Assembly (NCBI RefSeq): GCF_019249215.1
Contig: NZ_JAESDI010000004.1
Coordinates: 186,001 to 250,000, forward strand
From: Alteromonas lipotrueae
Lineage (GTDB): Bacteria > Pseudomonadota > Gammaproteobacteria > Enterobacterales > Alteromonadaceae
Reading direction: 5' to 3'
Length of the DNA: 64,000 nt
Shown: positions 9,637-17,396 of the stretch, piece by piece
How the letters are laid out: each line of letters opens with the position of its first letter
How positions within the stretch are numbered: position 1 is the first letter of the stretch
The notes under the pieces: generated by a model
Database searches by the model: none
Seen by the model: only the letters and a program-made list of their open reading frames with translations
Told to the model about the DNA's origin: nothing
Program-made: the position numbers and the translations under genes

Positions 9637-10461
9637 ATGAAGTTACGCTTCACACTTTACGCTCTTATTGCCGCTTCATTACTTACCTTTCAAGCCAGCG
9701 CGGCCATTATCCCAACTGGCTTGAACATTAGTGGCGTTTTACTAACAGATTTAATTGAAGGTGATGGAGACATTATTGCCTCTTTAGATAGAATCGAAAA
9801 TAGTATTATTGTCCCATCGACGACAATTTCTGGCCCATTGGATACTTCAACGACCATTGGTGACGACCCATTAGAAATAGATCGGCTCACACACACCAGT
9901 TCTGGCTTTAAATTCGAGAGCAATTTTAACGGTGTAGCAGGTGCATTGGGTGAGTCCTACCTTGACGGTCAGTTCATCTTCGTTGCAGATAACCAAACCA
10001 CTGATGACTTTGCGCTTACATGGTCACTTGTCTTTAGCTTAACCGCGAGTGCAGGCGATGAAGCCACCGGTGACTTCATGAATACTTACCTAGTCTTAGA
10101 TAATGTTTTTAGTACCTTATTCGAACGAGATTTATTTTCTGACACCGTATTAAGTGACCTCCTAATTACCGATGGCGTAGAGTCTGAACCCGGTACACGA
10201 GGGGCAGCCATTAGTACCTCGGGTGAGTTCTTTTTTATGCAGACAGTGAGTGCCGGTAGCTTTGATGGATTTGGCGGAATCTTCGGATTGCAATCTATCC
10301 TTGATAACGCACTGGGTACCCACAACAGCTTGATTAGCTTTGATATTACATTGTCTGGTATTGAAAACTTAACCACCCCACCAACCACTGTCAATGGGCC
10401 AGCGCCACTTGCACTCGTATTTCTGAGTCTTGGTCTTATGCGTTTATGTCGTCGCAAATAG
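9637..10461 (+). CDS. Secreted protein with PEP-CTERM-like sorting signal
   Basis: 274 residues from ATG 9637, which is preceded by a TTGGAA Shine-Dalgarno-like sequence; an in-frame TTG at 9625 is a poorer start. A Sec signal peptide (about 1-23, ending FQASAA) leads an acidic, Thr/Ser/Asp-rich beta-type body without cysteines. The C-terminus has the three-part layout of exosortase substrates: a short motif VNGPAPLAL, a hydrophobic helix, and the basic end RLCRRK. Such proteins are sorted by XrtA/EpsH-type exosortases and often belong to exopolysaccharide or biofilm matrices. The motif is PAPL rather than the classic PEP, as in several Alteromonadales. The exosortase itself is not in the window. 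Confidence 0.72.
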   Translation: MKLRFTLYALIAASLLTFQASAAIIPTGLNISGVLLTDLIEGDGDIIASLDRIENSIIVPSTTISGPLDTSTTIGDDPLEIDRLTHTSSGFKFESNFNGVAGALGESYLDGQFIFVADNQTTDDFALTWSLVFSLTASAGDEATGDFMNTYLVLDNVFSTLFERDLFSDTVLSDLLITDGVESEPGTRGAAISTSGEFFFMQTVSAGSFDGFGGIFGLQSILDNALGTHNSLISFDITLSGIENLTTPPTTVNGPAPLALVFLSLGLMRLCRRK

Positions 10462-10586
10462 ACGAACAAGCTCAACGAAATTAGGTTAGAGCATATATTT
10501 AGCATTCAAATTTTAGTTTATTAGTTATAAACACGACTTCCTTGAAAGTTTGCAGTTGGGAAGCGCGATAGAATAGGACGTTTTTT

Positions 10587-11315
10587 ATGAAAAAACTCAG
10601 ATGTATCACGCCACTTGCCACAGCAAGCTTGCTAATAGCCAGTATCCCGTTAACCGCACAAGCAAACTGTGGCCAGGAGGCTTATATTGCCAGTATGTGT
10701 CCATTTGCTGGTAACTTTGCTCCACGCTCAACAGCCTTTGCGCATGGTCAGTTATTAGCTGTTTCAAACAACGAAGCACTATATTCATTGATTGGCACTA
10801 CTTATGGCGGTGATGGACGCACCACCTTTGGCTTGCCCGATATGCGAGGCAGAGTTGCCATCCACCAAGGGCATGGGCCTGGTTTGTCAAACTACTCCAT
10901 TGGCAGTAAAGGGGGCCTTGAACAAGTCACATTATCTTCTAACCAGCTTCCTTCGCACACGCATGCAGCAACAACAGTAGCCACGGTGTCCGTTAACAAT
11001 ACAACGTTAAATGCTGATAGCACAGTAACCTTAATGGGAAGTGATTCAGCAGCTAATATCTCTTCACCAGCGGGCAATTCATTGTCGCAGTTGGGCGGTC
11101 GAAGGGCACGAATGTACAGTAGTGCCACCCCCGATGTAGTGATGAGTAACGACGCAGCCACGCTCAATGTTAGCGTTGATGAAGCATCGCTTAGTGCTGG
11201 TGTAGCAACAACTGTAGGTAATAGTGGAAACGGCCTATCCCATGAAAATCGACAGCCCTACCTCGTCGTTAATTGGATCATTACCTTGCATGGTATTTTC
11301 CCTTCACGCAGTTAA
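10587..11315 (+). CDS. Exported phage tail collar (MdpB-like) protein 1
   Basis: 242 residues: signal peptide (about 1-26, cut near AQA-N), then a tail-collar domain with CPFAGNFAPRS, HGQLLAVSNNEALYSLIGTTYGGDGR, GLPDMRGRV and GPGLSNYSIGSKGG, ending ENRQPYLVVNWIITLHGIFPSRS. This layout is the microcystin-dependent-protein-like family, bacterial secreted relatives of phage short-tail-fibre collars; the biochemical role is not established. It is the first of three tandem paralogues with short gaps (18 and 19 bases), so they form one operon. This copy has PRSTAFAHG where the other two have PRGWA, so it is the most divergent at that site. No other phage genes lie nearby. Confidence 0.82.
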   Translation: MKKLRCITPLATASLLIASIPLTAQANCGQEAYIASMCPFAGNFAPRSTAFAHGQLLAVSNNEALYSLIGTTYGGDGRTTFGLPDMRGRVAIHQGHGPGLSNYSIGSKGGLEQVTLSSNQLPSHTHAATTVATVSVNNTTLNADSTVTLMGSDSAANISSPAGNSLSQLGGRRARMYSSATPDVVMSNDAATLNVSVDEASLSAGVATTVGNSGNGLSHENRQPYLVVNWIITLHGIFPSRS

Positions 11316-11333
11316 CTCAAGAGAACTCGTATA

Positions 11334-12044
11334 ATGAAAACAATACTTAAGCCTGTGTTACTTACATCGGTAGTACTAGCAGGAATTTACACAAGCCCTG
11401 CGAAAGCTTGTGACTCCGAGCCATTGATTGGCAGCTTATGCACTTTCGCCTTCAACTTTACACCACGAGGTTGGGCAATGGCGGATGGACAAATTTTATC
11501 TATCAACCAGAATCAAGCTGTGTTTTCTCTTTTTGGAACGACTTACGGAGGTGATGGCCGCACAAGTTTTGCCCTACCGGATTTACGCGGTCGGGGGGTT
11601 ATTGCTCCAGGCCAAGGGCTGGGGCTTACTAATTATAGTTGGGGACAAAGAGTTGGCGTAGAGTCAGTGGCGTTAACCGCTGCGCAAATACCTGCTCACA
11701 CTCATTCAGCATCGACAACCATCTCGGTCAATATTGCAGATGATAATGACAGCGTTACCGCTGTAGCAGTACTAAAAGGCGCAACATCTTTAGGTGATTC
11801 AGCTACCCCTTCCGCAGCTATTTTTGCTCCAAATGTTGGCAGCGCTAACGCATATTCAACCGCTACGCCTGATGTTGCACTAGACGCTGACAGTATTGCT
11901 GTATCGCTATCCGGCAGCACTAACGCAACAGTGACAACGACAATTACCCCAGCAGGAGCAGGACAGGCACATTCCAATCGAATGCCTTATCAAACCCTCA
12001 CTTGGGCAATCGCGCTTCAAGGCCAATTCCCCAGTCGCTCATAA
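11334..12044 (+). CDS. Exported phage tail collar (MdpB-like) protein 2
   Basis: 236 residues with a signal peptide (about 1-25, ...SPAKA-CDS). The collar motif is intact: CTFAFNFTPRGWAMADGQ, ILSINQNQAVFSLFGTTYGGDG, ALPDLRGR, GLGLTNYSWGQRVG, with the PAHTHS turn and the C-terminal LTWAIALQGQFPSRS. The middle (about 125-205) is variable and Thr/Ala/Ser-rich compared with its neighbours, as expected for an exposed, fast-evolving part. It sits in the operon between paralogues 1 and 3. Confidence 0.82.
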   Translation: MKTILKPVLLTSVVLAGIYTSPAKACDSEPLIGSLCTFAFNFTPRGWAMADGQILSINQNQAVFSLFGTTYGGDGRTSFALPDLRGRGVIAPGQGLGLTNYSWGQRVGVESVALTAAQIPAHTHSASTTISVNIADDNDSVTAVAVLKGATSLGDSATPSAAIFAPNVGSANAYSTATPDVALDADSIAVSLSGSTNATVTTTITPAGAGQAHSNRMPYQTLTWAIALQGQFPSRS

Positions 12045-12063
12045 TATAAAAAGGAAATTAATC

Positions 12064-12771
12064 ATGAATAAATTTACGTGTTGGATTATTGGTGCGGCAG
12101 CAGTAACTGGGTCTATGTTCACTCCTCATGCCATAGCATGCCCATCCATTCCGACCATTGCGCAAATGTGTGTGGTAGGTTTTAACTTCGCCCCCCGAGG
12201 ATGGGCGCTTGCAAACGGCCAATTCTTACCCATTTCTCAAAATACTGCTCTGTTTTCACTGATTGGCACTAACTATGGTGGTGATGGCCGAACAACGATG
12301 AAGTTACCCGATGCCAGAGGGCGTGTTTTAATTGGCGCAGGTCAAGGGCCTGGCTTATCTAACTACAGGCTGGGGCAGACTGGCGGTGTTGAGTCAGTAA
12401 CTCTGACAATGCAAAATATGGCTAATCATAACCACAGCGCCACATCCACCGCGGACATTACTGTGGAGATCACTGGTACGCTACAATTAGCAGGTGCTAG
12501 CGGCAGAGCAAATCAAGCCTCTTTAAATGCAAATACCATGGCCAGAACGAGTGGTTCTACGCGAGTTTATGTGGTGGCAAATGGTGATGTTCCTGTTGTT
12601 GATATGCATGCGGATAGTATTGTGGTTACTTTGCCAACAATTGACGTTAATGGCACAGGCGAGACAACACTTGGAGATGCCGGTGGCAATCAACCACATG
12701 AAAATCGCGCTCCCTCATTAGCGATGTATTGGATAATTGCGTTGGAAGGAGCATACCCATCAAGAAGCTAG
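12064..12771 (+). CDS. Exported phage tail collar (MdpB-like) protein 3
   Basis: 235 residues with a signal peptide (about 1-26, ...PHAIA-CPS). Conserved blocks are CVVGFNFAPRGWALANGQ, LPISQNTALFSLIGTNYGGDG, LPDARGRVLIG and GPGLSNYRLGQTGG, with the shared ending MYWIIALEGAYPSRS. A Shine-Dalgarno AAAAGGAA lies before its ATG. Its 3' end carries an AAGGAG motif (12746-12751) that probably serves the following Sel1 gene, so the two are likely translationally linked. Confidence 0.82.
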   Translation: MNKFTCWIIGAAAVTGSMFTPHAIACPSIPTIAQMCVVGFNFAPRGWALANGQFLPISQNTALFSLIGTNYGGDGRTTMKLPDARGRVLIGAGQGPGLSNYRLGQTGGVESVTLTMQNMANHNHSATSTADITVEITGTLQLAGASGRANQASLNANTMARTSGSTRVYVVANGDVPVVDMHADSIVVTLPTIDVNGTGETTLGDAGGNQPHENRAPSLAMYWIIALEGAYPSRS

Positions 12772-13724
12772 CACATTCATATATTGCATTGCTTTGTCTG
12801 CTGTCAGCAGGAAAGGCTATTGCTGATACACAGAAAACTGTTGATTCGTCGTTGTGGACAGAACAAGTAAATCAAGCGCAAACACTAGAACAGCAAGGCC
12901 AACGTGTTCAAAGTGTGGCTTTGCTTAAGAAGTTTGCTGATGCTGGCAATGGGTTAGCGCAATTTAGCTTTGCATGGCGCACTAAATTAGGTTCCAGTGA
13001 AATAGCTGCCAATCGCTCCCTTGCGTGTGAGTACTTCGTTAAATCTGCGCAATTAAATATTCCTGTGGGGGCACAAGAGGCTGGTCATTGTTATCGCGAC
13101 AATATAATAACTAGTTCACAAAGCAAACATACACAGCTAGCGAAGCGGTACTATCAAATTGCTATCGACAATGGTTTAGTTGCTAGTTATTGCGATATAG
13201 CTGCGTTACAACAAAGTAAGCCAACAATAGAACTTAATCAATTGGTTGCTCAGTGCGAACAGGTCGCTGTGCAAGGCGCTGTTTATGCCCAAGAAATTCT
13301 CGTGGATATTTACGCAAATACCAAAGGTATTAATAATAATGAAAAAGCGATTTATTGGTTAAAAATTGCTGCTGATAAATCGGCTAAGTCGGCTTATCGC
13401 TACGCGCTAACCCTACATCAATCGGGGCAGATCAAACCTGAATTGATTCGTTACTATTTTGAATCAGCAGCATCTAAAGGGTATATTCCCGCCTACTTAG
13501 AGACAGCGGCTTTGTATTATAACGCAGCTACCGAAGAAGTATCTGATGACAACGCTGGGGCACTCATTGCAAAAGCCTATTTGTGGTCTAAAGCGTGGCA
13601 AGTCAGGAATCCTCAGGTTGAAGTCCCAGAATGGGTTATACAAATAGGTCAGCAAATACCGACACAGTGGAAAGTAGAACTTGACCAGAAAGTGACAGAG
13701 CACGTTAGTCTCTATCCGATTTAA
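12729..13724 (+). CDS. Sel1-like repeat periplasmic protein
   Basis: The frame encodes a secreted TPR-like protein. Sel1 repeats are visible as GNGLAQFSFAWRT, ACEYFVKSAQ, AKRYYQIAIDNG, EKAIYWLKIAADKSAKSAYRYAL and YYFESAASKGYIPAYLETA. No ATG or GTG is suitably placed. The longest form starts at TTG 12729 without a Shine-Dalgarno, giving a long n-region. A perfect AAGGAG at 12746-12751 lies seven bases before an ATC (12759) that would give an ideal signal peptide beginning (M)KKLAHSYIALLCLLSA. A rare AUC start is thus possible. It overlaps the end of the third tail-collar gene, so it is probably part of that operon. Sel1 proteins usually act as adaptors in protein complexes. Confidence 0.75.
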   Translation: MDNCVGRSIPIKKLAHSYIALLCLLSAGKAIADTQKTVDSSLWTEQVNQAQTLEQQGQRVQSVALLKKFADAGNGLAQFSFAWRTKLGSSEIAANRSLACEYFVKSAQLNIPVGAQEAGHCYRDNIITSSQSKHTQLAKRYYQIAIDNGLVASYCDIAALQQSKPTIELNQLVAQCEQVAVQGAVYAQEILVDIYANTKGINNNEKAIYWLKIAADKSAKSAYRYALTLHQSGQIKPELIRYYFESAASKGYIPAYLETAALYYNAATEEVSDDNAGALIAKAYLWSKAWQVRNPQVEVPEWVIQIGQQIPTQWKVELDQKVTEHVSLYPI

Positions 13725-13959
13725 AGGGTAATGGTTTTAAGAATTAATTGTAAAGACCTAGCGCTAGATATTTTGGGATCGCAATTGATAGAACCGGCAA
13801 GCCCTCTCCCCTACTCTTTCCTCACTTATACTGGAGGCCATGAAGGCTATTGACCTCCAACCCACTACCCTTTGCACACTAAACAATATGAAAAATACTA
13901 ATCTCTTTACTCACTAGCAGGGTACAAACATTGTTAACAGCCACGTGAAGGAATACATC

Positions 13960-14484
13960 ATGTTTAGCGCCATCCCTACCCTAGATTTACTGCTAAAAGG
14001 CTTACTGTTAACCACCATGGGCATGTTCTGGGTGGTGCTGCTGGTACGCGTGAACGGGTTGCGTTCCTTTTCTAAAATGACCAATTTTGATTTTGTGATG
14101 ACAGTGGCGGTAGGTTCGTTACTAGCGAGTGCGTCTCAAACTAATAGTTGGAGCGCGTTTTTTCAGGCAATGATTGCTATGGCAGCATTGTTCTTAGTGC
14201 AGTTTGTCACTGCCCGATTGCGCAGACGTTCCGATAAAATTGAAGCACTTATGCAGAATACCCCTGTTATATTGATGCGCGACGGTGAAATTATCGATTC
14301 TGCGCTAGCCGAAACGCGGGTCGCCCGTAGCGATCTCATGGCAAAGCTTCGAGAGGCGAACGTGCTTAACATGCAGCAAGTTAGAGCGGTAGTACTGGAA
14401 ACCACCGGCGACATTTCTGTGCTTCACGGCAACCATTGTGCAGATGACATGCTAGAAGGCACTAAAACTATTGGTCATCGATGA
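13960..14484 (+). CDS. DUF421 (YetF/YcaP-like) membrane protein
   Basis: 174 residues from ATG 13960, chosen because AAGGA lies seven bases before it (a GTG at 13945 would also be in frame). Three hydrophobic segments (about 10-30, 38-58, 60-78) precede a cytoplasmic DUF421 domain with RVNGLRSFSKMTNFDFVMTV, QNTPVILMRDGEI and VRAVVLETTGDISVL. The family is widespread but functionally poorly defined. The gene appears monocistronic, facing the convergent AraC gene with only 28 bases between stops. Confidence 0.85.
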   Translation: MFSAIPTLDLLLKGLLLTTMGMFWVVLLVRVNGLRSFSKMTNFDFVMTVAVGSLLASASQTNSWSAFFQAMIAMAALFLVQFVTARLRRRSDKIEALMQNTPVILMRDGEIIDSALAETRVARSDLMAKLREANVLNMQQVRAVVLETTGDISVLHGNHCADDMLEGTKTIGHR

Positions 14485-14512
14485 TTCTTAGTGTAAATCT
14501 GAACTGCTGTTT

Positions 14513-15712
14513 TTATAGGATTGGCACACTACAATTCATTGTGCTTCCCTGCTTTCTATATTCATTTGGCATTTGCCCTGAAATAGCTTTAAACACCCGA
14601 TTGAATGTTGCTAAGGACGAGAACCCACTCTCCAATGCTATTACCAAAATGCTCCATTGCTGGCATTCGTTGCTTCGTAACAATTGCTTAGCGTGTTTTA
14701 CCCTGAACTGATTTACGAAAAGGTTGAAGTTAGCAGCAGCAAAATAGCCTCTGATGGCCTTGCTCACTTTGTATTCCGACGTATCTAACGCTTGCGCTAA
14801 ATGAGCAATTTTTAAGTTTGGCTGCAAGAATATTTGTTCTTGATGAATTAACCTATTTATTCCTTTCACAATAGACATATCAATGGCTTCATCTTGTTGT
14901 ATTGCGTCGCCCTCGCTGCAAGTGCTAGTGAGACAAGAAGAAGCAGACATGCCGCCATTTAATGATTGACTAGATGTGTCAGCGTTAACTTGATTTCGTG
15001 GTTCATTCTGTTGTTGTTTTTTTATTTTTCCACGTAGTTGAACACTCATTTTTTGCGCGTGAACCACGTACTGAATAGCGCCAAGAATTAGCATTGCCGA
15101 AGAACATATTAACCAGGGTGCGTAATATTCAATTTCTGTGGGCGTGAATAGAAACTTAGGTAATATTGATGAATTAAATAAGCCAAGGAAAAAGGCAGTG
15201 GCAAAGACAATCGACTGGCGCTTTTGGATGTTATTTTTGCTCTTAAACCCGCGTAAAGCTTCCCAAAACGACAACGCTAAAATGCTGGATGAAAGCAAGG
15301 TCGTAATTTCATTCATTCCCTGTTTAAGTTTAAGCATCTGTGCTTGGTTTAGCAGGTGTGGAATATCGCTCGATACTACTAAGTGCCACGTTTGATTAAA
15401 TATCACTAATCCTGCAATCACAAATGCTACCACAATATGCCTACGACTTAAGGGCTTGTGCTCTCGAAATAGCGTTCTTGCAATTAACCAAACCACATTG
15501 CATGTCGCACAGGTTGCTAGCCCAATAACATATTGATATACACCAAGGGTATCAGCACTTAATTTCTGCGTGGCCACCATGCAAAGGGACGCACTAAATA
15601 TAGCGACTAAATAGTTTACCAATTGCTTATCTTTTTTGAGTGCATGAGTAAGCATTATGCTCAAACTACAGCACACTAAAAGGTAATAAGGTAACTCGTT
15701 ATGCCATGACAC
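14513..15712 (-). CDS. Membrane-anchored AraC-family transcriptional regulator
   Basis: 399 residues. The N-terminal half has about six hydrophobic helices (residues 8-225); the C-terminal 110 residues form an AraC/XylS double helix-turn-helix (LKIAHLAQALDTSEYKVSKAI, AKQLLRSN, ALESGFSSLATFNRVFKAISG, MPNEYRKQ). This is the 7TM-like sensor plus AraC output layout common in marine gammaproteobacteria. It starts with GTG at 15712. It is divergent from the DUF2306 gene across 199 bases, which suggests that this is its target. The ligand is unknown. Confidence 0.88.
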   Translation of the reverse strand: MSWHNELPYYLLVCCSLSIMLTHALKKDKQLVNYLVAIFSASLCMVATQKLSADTLGVYQYVIGLATCATCNVVWLIARTLFREHKPLSRRHIVVAFVIAGLVIFNQTWHLVVSSDIPHLLNQAQMLKLKQGMNEITTLLSSSILALSFWEALRGFKSKNNIQKRQSIVFATAFFLGLFNSSILPKFLFTPTEIEYYAPWLICSSAMLILGAIQYVVHAQKMSVQLRGKIKKQQQNEPRNQVNADTSSQSLNGGMSASSCLTSTCSEGDAIQQDEAIDMSIVKGINRLIHQEQIFLQPNLKIAHLAQALDTSEYKVSKAIRGYFAAANFNLFVNQFRVKHAKQLLRSNECQQWSILVIALESGFSSLATFNRVFKAISGQMPNEYRKQGSTMNCSVPIL

Positions 15713-15911
15713 AGGGGTTCTACGCCTTAATATATAGCTCTGCCCTCAGTGTAAGAAGAATCACCGCCAAGCACAAAATAACTTTGTTAAGGAGTATGTC
15801 AAAACCGCTAATTTAAGGTGTTCATTTTTCGAATTTGAGAAGAATGAGCCCTTATTTTCTTTACGATAGAGGGACATTAGAGGGCAAAGCATTTATTCAA
15901 GAGGCAAAGAT

Positions 15912-16811
15912 ATGTTGGCGAAAAGTACCTTAGCACCGGTTTCTCTTAAACCTGAAACCCCAACTCCCGATCCACTAACACCCACGACCTTATCAGCCGC
16001 ATCGAAACTTTATGATGCGATTCAGAAAATAGCATTTTCTTGCTTGCTCATCGCACAAGCTTTCTTTGTTAGTTATCTGATTGCAGGTTATGGCTTTACA
16101 GGTGTGACTGCTGGAGTATCTCAATGGAATCGCTTTAATAGCACGGCCTATGTTGCCGGCGACTCACTTGGCAATGCGATGTACGCCGCGCATGTTTTAT
16201 TGGCGATAGTAATGATCATTGGCGGAAGCTTGCAGCTAATACCAGCCATTAGGCGTAACTATAAAACGTTTCACAAATACAATGGCCGGCTTTTTGTCAC
16301 CCTTGCGTGCAGTATCTCGCTAGCGGGCATGTATCTCCTGTTATCTCGGGGTACCGTTGGGAATCCTTTACTACATGGGTTAACGGCTTTTTCGGGCGTA
16401 ATGGTGATTGTAAGTAGTTTCTTTGCGATTCGTGCCATAAGAAACGCTAACGTGACGCTACATCAAAGGTGGGCGCTACATTTGTTTTTAGCCGCCAATG
16501 GCGTGCTCTTTTTTAGGTTATTCATATTCGCTTGGATGACACTTTTTGGCACGCTTGGCATTAATACTGCCGACTTTACTGGTCCTGCCGTAATAAGTGT
16601 CAGTGTGCTTTCTTATGTCGCGCCTCATATTATTGCGCAGTTAATTTGGGTAGTTAAAGTAACTGCTACCGATCGTGCTACTGATAATACCAATCGAGTA
16701 TCCCTACTCAAACACCTAATAAGCGTAACGCTGCTTGTTGTCTCTGCTGTGTTTATTATCGGTCTTTTTGGCTTAACATTAGGGAGTTGGTATCCCGCCG
16801 TTGTCGCCTAG
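15912..16811 (+). CDS. DUF2306 family membrane protein
   Basis: 299 residues with seven to eight hydrophobic segments after a Pro/Thr-rich N-terminal stretch (about 1-35). Histidines AAHVLL, FHKYNGR and LHQRWALH lie at helix ends as in DUF2306 proteins, which resemble di-haem membrane cytochromes, although no haem binding is shown. An AGAGGCAAAG Shine-Dalgarno precedes ATG 15912. The divergent AraC regulator probably controls it. Confidence 0.8.
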   Translation: MLAKSTLAPVSLKPETPTPDPLTPTTLSAASKLYDAIQKIAFSCLLIAQAFFVSYLIAGYGFTGVTAGVSQWNRFNSTAYVAGDSLGNAMYAAHVLLAIVMIIGGSLQLIPAIRRNYKTFHKYNGRLFVTLACSISLAGMYLLLSRGTVGNPLLHGLTAFSGVMVIVSSFFAIRAIRNANVTLHQRWALHLFLAANGVLFFRLFIFAWMTLFGTLGINTADFTGPAVISVSVLSYVAPHIIAQLIWVVKVTATDRATDNTNRVSLLKHLISVTLLVVSAVFIIGLFGLTLGSWYPAVVA

Positions 16812-16941
16812 TTTTACCTTAGGAAACGACCCTAGGAAATGGGCCTAGAAAATAGAGCCAGAAAATAAACGAAGTGTAAATGTAGACTAAAAGTACTCTG
16901 ACCCCATTTTTCCAATAATTTCGTCAAGCCTATACAAACGA

Positions 16942-16968
16942 AAAAGCCCTCAATCATAGAGGGCTTTT
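16942..16968. terminator. Bidirectional rho-independent terminator
   Basis: AAAAGCCCTC (16942-16951) and GAGGGCTTTT (16959-16968) form a perfect 10-bp stem with a 7-base loop and A/T flanks, 130 bases after the DUF2306 stop. It looks like the end of the conserved left-hand segment before the island. Confidence 0.85.
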
Positions 16969-17363
16969 AAAGAGTAGATCGTGTTCGGCTTAGTGTTTAC
17001 AGTAAATAAGTTGTTTAATGCGAACCAGTAAACAAAGGCTATCTAGAAAGCCCCTTTTGTAAGTAAGATGTTTACCAATATGACGATTAATAGCATCAAA
17101 GTATAAGGTGGATTAGGTGTAGTAGCTTATACTTGATCTTACACATTCATTTATAGATTTAGACACAATCTGACAGACGGCTTTAGACAAGGAGCGGACG
17201 TTCAGGCCACACGGTTCTTGATTCCGGTATGTGCCAATGTGCAGATCATCATTCGACCTTGATTGAATTGGTGTTAATTTTAGTATTCCGGTGAATAAGC
17301 TTCTTATTGGTGAATATACAGTTCAGTAATCATTTTCAATTGTTTTGAATTTCCAGACGAAGA
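16969..17363. other. Non-coding left border of the island, candidate transposon left end
   Basis: About 395 bases with no gene. It contains TTGGTGTTA (17268-17276), GGTGAATA twice (17290-17297 and 17309-17316) and TTATTGGTGAA (17304-17314). Two of these recur in inverted orientation beyond tnsA, namely TAACACCAA at 34183-34191 and TTTACCAATAA at 34017-34027. They could be TnsB-binding sites of a left end, but the terminal TGT and the target-site duplication could not be fixed. Confidence 0.4.
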
Positions 17364-17389
17364 GCACCGTACCTTTTGCAATACGGTGC
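17364..17389 (-). terminator. Terminator hairpin after czcA
   Basis: GCACCGTA (17364-17371) and TACGGTGC (17382-17389) form a perfect 8-bp stem with a 10-base loop, eight bases past the czcA stop. The minus-strand tail (TCTTCGTC) is only moderately T-rich. Confidence 0.55.
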
Positions 17390-17396
17390 CTAACCA

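Noticed and set aside
10587-12771. A prophage, suggested by the tail-collar domains
   Set aside because: Each protein has a Sec signal peptide, and no capsid, terminase, integrase or lysis gene is nearby.
13801-13860. A terminator or riboswitch in the gap before the DUF421 gene
   Set aside because: Only a short TGGAGG/CCTCCA pairing is visible, with no T-run and no recognisable aptamer.
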